Shown: positions 47,901-59,719, numbered from the stretch's first letter. The stretch: 64,000 nucleotides of DNA from Carya illinoinensis (GCF_018687715.1 NC_056764.1:8322501-8386500), one strand, 5' to 3'. A program made the numbers and translations. The notes: generated by a model not told the origin, from the letters alone.

Positions 47901-50900
47901 TGCTATGCTAGTCTCCCTAGGGGTTTAGGTTCCATGGGTGAGTCCTAAGGGCTTTGCCATGGGGTGGCTCCCCTGTCATTAAAAAAAATAAAAAATAAAA
48001 AAAAAATAAAACGTGACCTCAAAATAAACAGCAACAAGTGTCATAACCCAAAAGGATGCTTAAGAATGCATGCATTAGCATGAGGGATGAGAGAGCAAGT
48101 TTGAAGTCAATAATTAGATAGATTGCAACTCGCTTATAAGTGAGTCAAAGGTGTCCCCATTAGATACATTAATTTGTTCAAACTCACTGGATCAAGTTGG
48201 ATGGCTTGCATATTGTGTGGACTTGTCCCTTGAACTCGGAAAAGAGCTGTTTTGTTTTCACCATAAGTTTCATCCGTCAAACCATTCTCTGCGATAAATT
48301 TCTTGTATCCTTTACTCATCCCTCCCTACAAAAGAGGAAAGATGGAAAAACCATCTCACACTTACAACAGATTATCTTGGGAGAAAAACTATATGACTTA
48401 AAAAGTGAGGAATTAACCTTGAAAATGATCAATTTCTGGATAATCGAGAAAAATTGAACTGGCTCATTATCTCCAACCACTTGAGCCTGAATTAAAACAT
48501 TTGAGGTAAATAAAAAATCTTTGTCCAAGCAATGGAAGATGGTCAATATGTCAATAATCTACATGTGCAGCATATGAAAATGATCAAAAGAAGGTAGCAA
48601 AGTCGAGAGATTATTATTATCATTATTATTGATAAGTAGCACAGCTGAGGAATATTAATACTTGCAAGTATCTTAATTCACAATTCACATGCAGCATACC
48701 AGGTTAGCCACTTAAATAAGCTACTATTATGTTTTTTTTGTTGGCAATTCAATAGATCATGTGCAGAACAATGAAAATTAGAACTAACCAAAACTGGATT
48801 TCCCTTGGTTGAATCAGCAATTGCATTCATATGGGAGATGGTGGCCTTTCTATCTTCCTGAAAGCATGACAAGAAACAAAAAATAGTAATGATGAGATGA
48901 TGATGATATAATTCATATGCTTGTTCGTTATTAGAAACGAAATTATTGACTCAGATGCATTATAGAGTTTTGCCAGAAAAAGTCAGGAAAGAAAATTTAG
49001 AGCTAGTCTGGGAGAAGATATAGCTTGCTACTTAGAAAATGTTTGCAAGACAAACCAGAGTATGTCACTGGTCTTTCAAGTTGCAACCCATTAACACCAG
49101 TTATAATAGCCATTAGTTTCAATTAAACAAAAAACACCTAGGAATAAATGATACGCCATGTTTACCATTACACTGCTGCAACCAAGCCATGCAAAAAACA
49201 GATTCTCATCCCTATCATTTCCAGCATATGTAAACTGCACCAAATAGCAATCCCCACTGAAGAGTTTTGTCTGTTCTGGAACTGGAAGAAGGGATAACTC
49301 ATCACCATTTACCCTCCAAACCTGAAATATTAAGACTACATCAACACAACCTACACGATCTCTTGAGCTGACATCCATAATTCAAAGAGAGCAGCACAGT
49401 TTTATTTGAGAAGCTACTTTTAGTGTGCCTCTGCAATTTATAAAAGGCTCGCAGTCTTCTTCAGGAAGTTCTTTCACATCATAACCCTGTTGCTTGAATA
49501 TTGCTGCAAAAGATAAATTGAAGATTATAAATAATACAACTACAGAAATACTACTTTTTCGCAAATTGGCTAAAGGTACCAGACCTGCTACTTTCCCTCG
49601 ACCTTCCTCATATAGCTTGGGTTCCACTTTTTGAGGCCAATCATCAAAGTATGACCTAAATATGGAACTTTCTAATCCTTCAGTTAAAAAGGTTAAATGG
49701 GTCCCAGTTGACCTGTTCTGATCTCTGAGGAAACCCTGCAAGGAATAAACCAGCAATCAGTAAGCATTCATTGAAAAAGAAGCCTTCCAAGTGTATGCAA
49801 CAAAATTTCCTTGTACCCAATGACATTACTTACAGATGCTCAACGATTTCACTTTTAAAGCGCTTTTAATTATTTCAACTGATTTTGTTGTAGTTATTGT
49901 GCCATTGTATCGGTACAAAATTCTTATTTTATATCAGCCTTGATGGAACCATATCATGATATAGGACAAGTGTAACCAGCCCCATCTGTTGTTAACAAGG
50001 TTGTGAACTTGCCTTCAAATTCTTAAGTTGCTGTCTAGACCAAAACAGTTATCTCAGCACAGGATATATTAGTAATTTATGAAAAGACTAGAGTAGCGTA
50101 TGACATAGGTTAGGACAAAGTTGGCTCCACATAATCCAAGTGAGGGCCAACTAACGGTTCCATGCCTCTCTTTAAAATTTCAATTCCCAATGAAGCAGTT
50201 TCCTTTTTACTTCTTTTACTTTCCTATTTTTTTGCCAATTAGCAGAGAAGACGACATAACAAATTTTTTTCATAATTCTCTTGACTGCTAACATATAACC
50301 AACAGTGACAACTTGAGCATGTGCATCAAATGTGCAACTTGCTGACTTACAAAAATGATAAGGAAAGCTTTCTTTGATGATAAAGATAAATCCTTGTATT
50401 CCCAATCACTTCACAGATAAATTGTATGAATTCAAATAACACGTAATGTTAAACTACTGAACAATGATGATAGCTAGTTGTAATTTAACAGTTTATATAT
50501 ATTAAAAATTTCTTGGATGCAATGACAAATCTGTTCGGCCACGCCATCCTATTGAAAGCTATGTCATCATTAAATCAATAGCTTCAAATCAATTTCACTA
50601 AATTATTGTACCATTGTCCTTTCTGATCAGCTTTCCTCTCTCAGTAAGCGTTGACTTTTCAGAACAACTCAATGATCTGTCTTTCATGAGTGAAACTCCC
50701 ATAAGAGGGGGAGAGGGATAGAGGATGGAGAACTAATTCTTACCTCTGCTGCTGAGATTGATATCTTCCGTTCTGAAATCGAACTGTGTCTTCCCATCCA
50801 AACAAAAACCTCGGCACCACAGTCCAACAAGTAGCACTTGTCTGTCTCAAGCATTTTCTTATGCAATGAATCTGTTCCAGTTTGACATAGTTTGCCCTGT

Positions 50901-53900
50901 ATGGTTATCCTGTAGATAAGAATACCTTAGAATATTACTCAGAAGCATGCTATTCGATGCAAAATCAATTAAGAGAAGACAAAGACGCACAAGAACAACT
51001 TTCTATCATCTGCAATCTGAACGAAGCACATTTTCTGAGTCGTGATTGATATTAAGAAAGTCCTAAGTCTGAAGTATAAGGTATTTTGTATTTTGTATAC
51101 TGTTTTTTCAGTATTCAAAGAATATACTATACATTCACTACTAGTATGAATATTTACATCTCACTCCTCTTAGGCCTAAGAAAAATTGCTGGGTTTTTTA
51201 AATATCGAATTAAAAGAGATTGAACCAGCAAATGAATGTTGAAATGTTAAGGCAAACTCACCATGATAGTTTCACAGGAGGAGTATCAGACTGTTTCTGA
51301 AAAGAAGAAGGAGAATCCCGAGGGATGGGAGCAAAACCACCAAATAAACTCCAGAATTCCCCGACATCAGAATCACCGACAAACTTTCCATCCTCTGCAG
51401 CATTTGAACAATTGGCAGATGGAATATCTTTTCATTGAAAGGGGAAAAAAAGAAAAGGAAAGAAGAAAAGAGACAAAAAGATCCCGACCTATAGTCGCCA
51501 CCTCACATTTTCCGCCATGCTTATTCTCTTTGATATACTGAACAACCTCCAAACCTTTAGCCCTTTCTTGTATGGTAGAGTTGCACCCGCTGAAGAGGAA
51601 AACTTTTGATGCAGTGTCAAGAATGAATACATCATCATGGTTCAAAGATGATCTAGAAAAAGGCACCTGCGAACAAGCATACCATAGAGAGTATACTCGT
51701 GACATTTTTCAACTAGACACATAGAATAAAGAAACAGTTGGGATCTGTTAAGAAAATAAAATTGGAAAGTTAAACAATTTCAACAACTAGAACAGATTAT
51801 TTAGACTTATCTTGATCACATAAATCGATTTCATGCAAATTAACTAAATTACATGCATAATTAAAGTACATAACACACAGACAAACCATTACTCAATATA
51901 AAAAACATACTATAATAGTCACCAATGTTACATCATATTGAATTATTAAAATGGTGATATAGAGCATCACAAACACTAAAGGATTTATTTACTTTTAATG
52001 AGTTGTCCATGATAATGATTTGGCCCTTTAAGGTATAGTAGGATCTTTCAGCAAAAAAATTATGATGGGTCATTCATTAGCTTCAAGTGAAGCTTACTTC
52101 TTTACTGTGAACAACATGGTCAAGCTGACTTTGTATGCATCATAACACAACTAAAGAATTTACTTCAAATGAGTTGGTCATGAGAATGATTTGGCCCTTT
52201 TAAGGCAAAGAAGAAGGCTCCTTCAGTGAAAAAATTATGATGGGTCATTCATTAGCTTCAAATAAAGCTTACTTCTTTAATGTGAACAACATGGTCTCCC
52301 TTGCAAGTTAACAAGCTGACTTTGTACGTATCACCATTTAAGTGTGCTTCTTGTGAAGAGTATGCTCCTTCAAGAGGTATAATACAAGGTTTGAAGTATG
52401 ACAAAAACTTTTGCGTTTCCAGGCCTTGAAGCTCCTTATATTGGACAGTGCAGGACCCTAGAGCAGCATCCAATTCGAGTGCCTTGTCAGATGCCATTGC
52501 TAAGTCCACCTGCCATTACAGCATGCAAGAGCAAAAGACTCAGAACCAATATCTGTCATCATATCCAAAGTATTTTCTGATTTTTCTCTACCATTACTGC
52601 CTTCGAATATATTGCCAATTACATATAATGTACATGAAGATCATCTGGACAACAATTGGCGATAAATTCTCAACAATCTCCTAGGTCAAATTCAGAAAAA
52701 ATAATTCTCATGTATGCACCAACATTTCTTAAATTTTAGGCAGTCTTCTTAGCAGATATTTCTTACACCCACGTTTGCTCTGCCTTCCCCTTTTATGTCT
52801 AAATGGGGAACAAAATTGATGGAATTAAATTCTGACTGTCGACTGACATTTTGTTTAACCTAATAAATTTCTTTAATGTGACTCAGGAGAGCAGTAGGTG
52901 CAATGTTGAACGTTACCAAGTCAATGGATAAAGTGAGAGGATGGTGTGAATACCTCCTTTGTATCATTTCCCAGCCAATAATGCACGTCGTGCCAAGGAG
53001 GGCCGTTTTTGGGCAAAATTGTCTGAATCAAGCACAAATAAATGAAAAGGTCAAGTTCATTGCACGCTAAATGAAAGAAAAGAATATTCTTGTCCAGTGT
53101 TTACATATGCCAGCACTAAAGTTACAATACTCTGGAAAAGAATTCAATCACCAGTGGAATGAACTTTAACTGAAGATAGAAGTAGTAATTTATGGGAGAA
53201 AAACTTGAATCTTCAAATGTTGTGGAAAAGATCGAGTTTTTTGAAGTTATTTCAGTGTGTACGATTGAGGGATTTGGCAGTTCGGGCAGAAACATCGTTG
53301 AGTATGAAAGCTAGACTTACTCCAAGGCGATACAAGTCTTGATTAAGCGGGCATGTTCCATATGATGGCTTCTAAAATATCTATAAAGAAATAAAATGGA
53401 CAAAGCATGCAATGACTTACATTCAAAACTACATATGCATTTCCAGCATAAAACTTTCCATGAGAAGATTTTGGGATGCGAACCAGCCGAAGGTTCTCGA
53501 TACACCAGATCTCTAAACCCCTAAAATAAGAAAGTCAAGGATACAGAAATAAACTTGAATGATGAAACATAATGCACAATCAGTTGGTAAAACATATTCC
53601 ACGCCAATTTTCCTTTTCAAGAGCTCCAATGAAAATTCAAGAACTGAAGTTGTATCTGCTTTGATTAGGAAGAAAGTGCCCATCTTTGACACATGAGCAA
53701 GTATTTTTTACAAATGCACAAGCTAAAAAATAATTTAAGTATTAATTGGCATCTCTTATAAGAGCAGAAAAGAAAAGTCACCATGTCGCACAATTCAAAA
53801 GCTTCGATCAGAAACAAAGAAGTGTTATCAAAGTCAAGTCATGGATTCTATTATAACTTATAAAATAAACGAATTTTATTATAAAGAAATGCAAAAATAA

Positions 53901-53973
53901 ATTGCTTGTAAGGATACGCCTTTGATCCTGCACCCTCGAATGCTGAGTCGATGTCTTTACTGAGAAGAGACAT
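41449..53973 (-). CDS. VLN1: Villin (VLN1-like actin-bundling protein)
   Basis: Twenty-two coding exons join in frame to 908 residues: 53973-53918, 53520-53421, 53022-52954, 52509-52273, 51666-51489, 51394-51262, 50909-50744, 49735-49585, 49503-49418, 49321-49166, 48857-48789, 48486-48418, 48325-48188, 47537-47409, 46980-46833, 46708-46698 (11 nt), 45852-45712, 45397-45272, 44671-44609, 43144-42937, 42558-42380, 41562-41449. It starts [20 protein letters not shown] and has six gelsolin repeats ([46 protein letters not shown]-like [26 protein letters not shown]). After a Ser-rich linker comes a villin headpiece ending [16 protein letters not shown]. Wording and length fit VLN1, described as a Ca2+-independent F-actin bundler in Arabidopsis. 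All splice sites are GT-AG. Introns carry several transposon insertions, but the frame is intact. Confidence 0.92.
42184..42221 (-). mobile_element. Tail-only retroposon insertion in a villin intron
   Basis: The 38-bp T/A-rich insert ends TTTTTTATAAG. It is flanked by 15-bp duplications TTAAGTTCAAATCCT (42169-42183) and TTAAGTTCGAATCCT (42222-42236), which differ at one base. This is the footprint of target-primed insertion of little more than a poly(A) tail. Confidence 0.75.
43511..44108. mobile_element. Tag1-like non-autonomous hAT in a villin intron
   Basis: The 598-bp element has ends CAATGTTTTAAGAATC and, inverted, CAAAGTTTTGAAATCC, with a perfect 8-bp target duplication GTTTTTGT at 43503-43510 and 44109-44116. 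The CAATGTTTT start recalls the Arabidopsis Tag1 terminus. The left 160 bp contains many ATTCCGGCCGGAAT-like palindromes; the right end has CCGGAA motifs and the core is AT-rich. It lies between coding exons 19 and 20. Confidence 0.85.
44967..44996. repeat. CT microsatellite in a villin intron
   Basis: An uninterrupted run of about 15 CT units between coding exons 18 and 19. Confidence 0.9.
46698..46708 (-). other. 11-nt micro-exon of the villin gene
   Basis: ATGAATTCAAG lies between a TTTCAG acceptor and a GTACAC donor on the minus strand. Combined with the last G of the previous exon it encodes Asp-Glu-Phe-Lys and restores the frame into VKEIYNF. Without it, exons 15 and 17 would not join in frame and the linker between gelsolin repeats would be short. 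Confidence 0.8.
47002..47023 (-). mobile_element. 22-bp tail-only retroposon insertion
   Basis: A T-run ending TTATAAGT is flanked by perfect 16-bp duplications, AACAGAAACAAGATAA, at 46986-47001 and 47024-47039. It lies 22 bp upstream of a villin exon acceptor, next to the polypyrimidine tract on the minus strand. Confidence 0.8.
47175..47313 (-). mobile_element. 5'-truncated retroposon in a villin intron
   Basis: The 139-bp insert is flanked by perfect 18-bp duplications, AAATAATTGCATTTATTT, at 47157-47174 and 47314-47331. Read on the minus strand it ends in a TTACTTATCAAAAAAAT tail. It shares CGAGTACACAGGGGGTATAC with the insertion in NPC1. Confidence 0.88.
47783..48012 (+). mobile_element. 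tRNA-derived SINE in a villin intron
   Basis: The 230-bp element has a pol III box A-like TAGCCCAAGTGGTAAGGGC, then a box B-like GGTTTGATTCC about 35 bp on, a unique body and an A-rich tail (ATTAAAAAAAATAAAAAATA). It is flanked by GTGACCT at 47776-47782 and 48013-48019. It lies between coding exons 13 and 14, antisense to the gene. Confidence 0.85.
51976..52335 (-). repeat. Tandem duplication covering the end of villin exon 4
   Basis: The sequence from about 51976 to 52150 is repeated from about 52151 to 52335 (shared TTATGATGGGTCATTCATTA, AAGCTTACTTCTTTA, GTGAACAACATGGTC). The right copy includes the real end of coding exon 4 with its donor at 52272. The left copy is an exon relic with a deletion, now intronic. 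Confidence 0.75.
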
Positions 53974-55073
53974 CGTCTTTCACAAAGATCTTGTTACTCC
54001 ACAAAATGACAACTGGAAACTTGCAATTAGTTCTGCAGTCCAGGCTTTGAGTTTCACTATTGCAAATGCAGATATGAGGTTCGCCTTTTTACATCAATAA
54101 TATTTTTTATGAGAAAACGTTAATGCTTTTTCTCATTTATAATCCAATCAAATGATAAGCGTTAACTCATCTTAGATGAAATGAAAATCAACTAAATTTG
54201 TCAAATATGGCAATTAGATTAGTCTATCTACGAGTTCGGAATTATACAAAAAGATTCTGATATGTTGCCCAAGCATGATACAATCACTTGGACCCTGAAG
54301 TTCTTGGGTTTTATGGCTTTAACATAGTATCAAAGCTAGATCATCATCTCGAGATTGGACAATGTAGAAATGTAAAGTAGAGCAATGATAATACATCGCA
54401 ATTTGCATCATAACCCCGTCTTAAACTTTGAATCTACTTAATACTTTTTGGGTTATCATCGTGTATATGATAACCCACATATCTGAAGTCATATGTTCTC
54501 TTAGCAACGTAGCTCCTATATTTTACACCTTGATATCACCCATCTTCGAAAAGAAACCTAAGCATCAATTAAGGAGTGTGAGCAGAAATAACATATCCCA
54601 ACAAAAGGTCAGCCTGCGAAAAAAAACTGTTATCATATTCCTCCAAATTCATAGAAGCAAGTTATAGAAACGGGCAGAGACCCAATGTTTCAGCATGGAA
54701 TTACTACCCTATCTACATAAGCAATCATGCACAAACAAACAGAATTTGAAAGACAATACAGAAAACCCCAGTTTTGCCAACGCCAACAAATTTCCAAGGA
54801 TCCGTGGAATCGTTGTGGGTCTGAATGAAACGGTAGAGCACTGAAAGTCTGATCAAGTTCAAGATAAATTGAAAAAATAATAAGCAGAATTCAGTAAGTA
54901 AATCTTACCAATATCCTCTGTCATAAACAGGGAAGGATCAAAACTGGGATATTCCCGTTTCTACTGGCCCTTTGAAAAAAAAAAACAAATAAAAAAAAAA
55001 AAAAGGAAAAATGCCGGGGGAATTTGTACATACTTGAAAAAGTGGAGAATTGAAAATGTTTGTAACCGAAAGG

Positions 55074-55109
<36 letters not shown>

Positions 55110-55270
55110 CATGCTTGGCTTTATCGTCCAGCTAACAAAAGGGACCCACGAAAGACAAGCTTTTGCTGTTCCTCAGTGCTTCTTGCTTTGTGCCCACTGC
55201 CCAGAGTGGCGTGTCAGAATAGTGTTTTCCCGCTCCTTTGGACTCCGACTTGGATGGTATCTAACCGGGG
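53974..55270 (-). promoter_or_regulatory. Villin 5' region
   Basis: This lies upstream of the villin ATG and should include the 5' UTR, perhaps with an intron, and the promoter. Landmarks are an A-rich run at 54970-55003 and an AG run at 55076-55109. Transcription start not determined. Confidence 0.4.
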
Positions 55271-56023
55271 ATATAAGGGAAATAAATAATTCTAATTGAA
55301 TAATTCATATTCTGTCGTTTTAGTATTATTTATTTATAAAATATAATTTCTTAAAATACATCACTATATTATATTCTAAACTATCACAAATTCAAATTAT
55401 TTTTAGTACTGACAATAATTAAAATTATGAAGACTTTTTACTATAATTATTTAATACATCTCAAAGAGAAGACAATCTTTGCTTTTCCTTTGCAGGATCG
55501 TTTAGTATTAGACAATGACTCTTTTTTATGCATTTTGATTATTCTATAATCTATGCTTTTTTTAGAAAAATAAAAATATTAAGAAGTAGGAATTATCTCA
55601 TTTCTCGCGCGCGCACATATGTATCTAAATATTTATTAAATCATCTTTTTATCTCAATAACAAAAATAAAGTATATTTAACTGATATATATATATATATA
55701 TATATTTAGAATGTTTGAAGAATGATACCAGATAAAAAAATTAAATAATAATAAAATAATTTGTGAATATGAGTGAAATAATTTGTGAATATGAGTGAAA
55801 TAATTTGAATTAATATATTTTATTGAATTTTAAAAAATATGAGAGTAAAACTTGAATAAAAATATTATAAAGTTAAAATATTATTATATTATAATTTTTA
55901 ATATTATTTTTATTTTGAAACTTTAAAAAATTATATTATTTTTTGTATTTTGTTTTGAAATTTAAAAAATTATAATGATTATATAAAAAATTTAAAAATT
56001 TGAAATTTAAAAGTTATTGTTGT
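55271..56023. other. AT-rich intergenic DNA
   Basis: No gene seen. It includes a TA run near 55684-55705 and a roughly 27-bp tandem duplication near 55757-55805 (AATAATTTGTGAATATGAGT twice). Confidence 0.5.
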
Positions 56024-56031
56024 GATGAAGT

Positions 56032-56732
56032 TAGGGTTAAAAACCGAAGGTTCGGCGTCGGTTTTGGTAGCAAACCGAGACCATCCTATTGACACTTTAA
56101 ATATCCAACAATCTCAACCGAAATTGATTGATAAGGAAGATGAGAACCGGCAGGAGTTTGATCGGTCGGCACCTGTCAGTTCGACGGTTGGGGGATCAGT
56201 TTTCACTTTCCATTGGTGTAGTGGGACTTCAACGACAAGGGAGAAGGAGGTGGTGGCTCATGCCCGCGTGCGAGGTTGTGGTCTCACCAAAGACAGAATA
56301 GAGAAGAGAGTTTGAGAGAGAGAGAGAGAGAGAGAGAGGTGCTGGCGAAGGAAGAAAAGAGAAGAAGGGGGATTTTTCTTCGAAGGCTAACCCTAAACTA
56401 AACAATGTCGTTTAGTGAGGCCGTTGTATTTTTTTTTTGGTATCCTGCGTCATCAAAATGACACCGTTTCACTTCACTTAAAATGACGCCATTTCACTTA
56501 AGTGAAACGACACGTCGTTACATTTCCATGTACTTGAAAAAAATATATATAGTTGATGTCGGCCGGTTCGGCAGTTTTTCCCTGGGTCGGACCGCCAACC
56601 GAACCGCCTGACATCAATTTGACTTAAATCCTATCGCCGGTTGACCGGTTCTTGATGGTTTTGGCCGGTTCCTTGCTCCAAGGGCCGGTCTGATCAGTTT
56701 CGGCTGATTTTTTGATTTTCTGTACAGCCCTA
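56032..56732. mobile_element. Non-autonomous hAT
   Basis: The 701-bp element starts TAGGGTTAAAAACCG and ends TGTACAGCCCTA, with perfect 8-bp duplications GATGAAGT at 56024-56031 and 56733-56740. GACCGG/CCGGTT motifs at both ends and an ACGACACGTCGT-like block match the 4-kb hAT at 5789-9762, of which it looks like an internally deleted relative. A GA run is at 56312-56338. No coding domain seen. Confidence 0.88.
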
Positions 56733-56767
56733 GATGAAGTAATGATCACAACAAATGCTTTCCATAT

Positions 56768-57219
56768 TCACCAATAATCCATACATGAGCAATACCCTTC
56801 TCTAAAATGGTGAAATGAAATCGATAATGATCTCTCATAAAAATCTCTCTACTGTAAAGCCTAGATATGAGCTGAACAACTGAGTGGCAGTCCCCACAAA
56901 TACAGAGATTCTTCACAACCTGAATGGTTGAGATGAGACCATAGTAATAAGCCCAAAGTCAATTGCTAACTTCTCACTGTGAAGGTTTAGGGCCTGCTCC
57001 TTGATGTCTTCTTCTTCAACAAGTTGCAGGAGGTAAGACTTGTTTGGTATGTAACCAATTGATTTCAATCTTGCTGCAACCTCATCCAACTTATAGTAGA
57101 TCTCCAAGGATAAAGGATGAGAACTATCACTTGCCAGAAACTCATGAACAATACCGTTGACCTCGATTGCTACAACTAGGTTCTTTCTTTACATCAGAAT
57201 CTCTCATGACCTTCCCTAA
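56768..57219 (-). pseudogene. PPR-DYW C-terminal pseudogene
   Basis: On the minus strand, from about 57210 to the stop at 56770-56768, pieces of a DYW domain appear in order: [77 protein letters not shown], then CSCMDYW. At least three frame changes (near 57175, 56945 and 56805) break it. The upstream part is cut off by the LTR element at 57220. DYW domains are cytidine deaminases that edit organellar RNA; this copy cannot make one. Confidence 0.85.
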
Positions 57220-57263
57220 TGAAATTCCCTAAATGTCTTTGTATTGTAATATAAAGATCTACC

Positions 57264-58712
57264 TAGGCCTGCACAGCAACCCGGCCTGCCCAGATTTTGG
57301 TCCAATCAGACCCGACCTGCAGGAAAAGCATTGTGAATGCGGATCGACCCAACCCAAAAATTATGGGTCGGGTCGAACTCGTTCTTTACTCTGCTTTTGA
57401 CACGTTCAAGTCTATCAAGTACTCCATCTGTTGGCAAGTCTATCAAGTTGACGGGTTCTTTGGTTTATATGATCATTACTGTTGGGGTTTCTTTTTTCAT
57501 TTCCTTGTTTTGACGGTAAAGAAAAAAGGGTAGAATAATGAGGCAGGTTGGTAGATCTAGGAACTTTGCAGGTGAGAGAAACAAAGGAGATTCCAGTAAC
57601 ACTGTTGAAAGAGCAAGCCTTGGAGATTCCAGTAACGCTGCAAGCAAAAGAGGGCAAAAGAACTGCTAGAACGTTATATACCCAAATAAACTGTCCTAGA
57701 AAGAATAAAAGCAAAAACACTGCAGGAACCAAGTTCAAAAGACAGGATAAAAAACACAACAAAATTACCTAAACAAACAGTTAAGAAAGGGAAAAAAATA
57801 AAAAGAGCACGACAAAGAAAAGAAAGACTCAATGCCCAGTAGAGACAAAAATCAGGGCAAAACGAAAAAAAAAAATAGTGACTGAATCTTCTCGTAAAGC
57901 CTCTAAAATTTTTAAAAATAACAAAAACAAAAAACAAGTCGATTATAGTTAAAGCCTTAAAGCAGGGAGATTTCTATAATCTCAAAAGCGTAAACAGAGA
58001 CAACAATCACAGATCAAGCTCACACACATGCAACACCTAAAAAGCACACAACAAAGCATAAACAAGAGCAGCATTACAGATATAGAACCGGAATGAAGGA
58101 ACCCAAAAAGAAACACTCTCAGGAAACAACAGTAAACACTTTCCCAGACAACAAAATCTGCAGTAGACAAAAGAACAAGGAGAGCCCAAAAAATTGGGGG
58201 CTAGGCCAAACTTACAAAAATCTATGAGAGATGAAGAGAGCAGTGAAACGCTCAAAATGAATGATTGATTATTGAATTTTTCTAAAATGAGAGAGAGAGA
58301 GAGAGAGGGAGTAACAAAAAATTGCTACAAACTCGCAAAGGTTGAGGATCGGTGAAAAAGAAATAACGGGAAGAGAGAGTAATAGAGGGGATAAGTACCA
58401 GAGGGGAGAAGTACCTGTGAGAGCCTGCAGATCTGGATGCAAGGTGGAGCAGCAACAGATGGGAGCAGCAATGGAAGGTCAACGGCGAATAAAAATGACG
58501 ATGTCTAACAGAGGGGAGGAATGGAGTCGATGGATAGGGTTTGACGAGAAGAGACTAGAGAGCTGGGGTGTTTTCGGTGATCGGTTTTGACCGATAATGT
58601 GGTGTTTAAACTTGTATTTGAGTTTGACCCGATGAAACTGACTTTATTCGGGTGGACCATATTGGATATATTACGGACAGATCGGGCCCAAGGCAGGTTA
58701 TGCACAGCCCTA
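57264..58712. mobile_element. hAT element nested in the LTR
   Basis: The 1449-bp element starts TAGGCCTGCACAG and ends TATGCACAGCCCTA, with perfect 8-bp duplications GATCTACC at 57256-57263 and 58713-58720. Subterminal GGGTCGGGTCGAAC and TTTGACCCGATGAA motifs face each other. The roughly 1.2-kb interior is not AT-rich filler: it has a GA run (58285-58306) and a roughly 30-bp duplicated phrase (GGAGATTCCAGTAAC, 57588 and 57622), and may be captured host DNA, but I recognise no domain. Confidence 0.88.
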
Positions 58713-58938
58713 GATCTACCAATTTACTTAACAAATTGGTTAATCATCAATCATGTAATTATTTAATAATTAAGTAATAACATAATGTAAATAAATTGCA
58801 TAACATCAAAATTAATAAAGAAGGGAAACTCTTCAAAGGTAAAACCTTACAGGAAAATTGAATCTATAAAATTCAATTTTATTATTTGAAAATAAGTACA
58901 AGTAAGTCTTAATTACAAAATATTTGTCAATTGACTTA

Positions 58939-59112
58939 GAGAAATGATATTCGCAGTCGTGGTTGTGCAAGCGGCGTGCAGTCGCTTTGAAAAAAATGAA
59001 TTAATATGGGACTCACATGAAAAAAAAAACTAACTTTTTAATCATGGACTCCATTCTTTTTCAAAACGATTGCGCGGCGTTTGCAATTCCATGACTGTAT
59101 GTAGTATTACTC
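58939..59112. mobile_element. Small MITE with 9-bp target duplication (Mutator-like), copy 2
   Basis: The 174-bp element has ends GAGAAATGATATTCGCAGTC and, inverted, GAGTAATACTACATACAGTC, with perfect 9-bp duplications ATTGACTTA at 58930-58938 and 59113-59121. It is colinear with the element at 10544-10714 but better preserved and less AT-rich. Confidence 0.88.
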
Positions 59113-59719
59113 ATTGACTTATTTACTTGACATAACAAATGATTAATTTATTTCTATTGCAGTAGCAGTCAGAATATTTGACAATTTTCAAGCATTGGCT
59201 TTTCTCTTGAAACTCTAGTGGTTGAATCACAATTACTCAACCTCCAATATGGAGCACGATCACACTAGACGAGAGAAAAATAACTAGAAAATTTTCAAGT
59301 GAATTTTCTCGCACACAAGTGCTCGAAATATACTCTTCAATATTTCCTGACCAAAATCTCTTAGTTTGTTATCCAATTGAACCCTTTAAATAAAAAAATC
59401 TAGAAGCAATTTGAGTTGCAATAGAACTCTGCTGACAGAGTGACTCTGTCGCGAAGAACTCTCCTGATAGGATGTTGACACCTAGCACTAAATCTTTTCA
59501 ACAGTAGCAGTTTCTTAGTCAAACTTTTCTCTGGATAATTATAAACTCCTTGGGACTCGATTTTCACACTCTTGACTTATTTAAAACAATTTCTAGATAA
59601 ACTCAGAATAGTTATAGATAAAGTCAAGATAATTTATATTCATCCAAAATACAAAATCAATCATAAGATAAACTCTATCATCTTAGTCACCTAGTTCTAA
59701 CCAAACTCTTACATTTACA

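Larger units (their letters stand above)
57220..59719 (-). repeat. LTR of a second copy of the retrotransposon family, with two nested insertions
   Basis: Read on the minus strand it starts TGTAAATGTAAGAG and ends GGGAATTTCA. It follows the 20.7-kb element's LTR block by block (AACTAGGTGACTAA, TCTAGAA.TGTTTTAAATAAGTC, AAATTCACTTGA, TTCAAATAATAA, AAGGTTTTACCTTTG). After subtraction of the hAT (57264-58712), the MITE (58939-59112) and their target duplications, it is about 859 bp, matching the 887-890 bp LTRs. A polypurine-like AATAGGGAGAT precedes it, so this is a 3' LTR; the internal region lies to the right. Confidence 0.8.

Noticed and set aside
57415..58255. Several Phe/Leu/Cys-rich minus-strand frames
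   Set aside because: They overlap in different frames, have no domain, and lie within a hAT interior.
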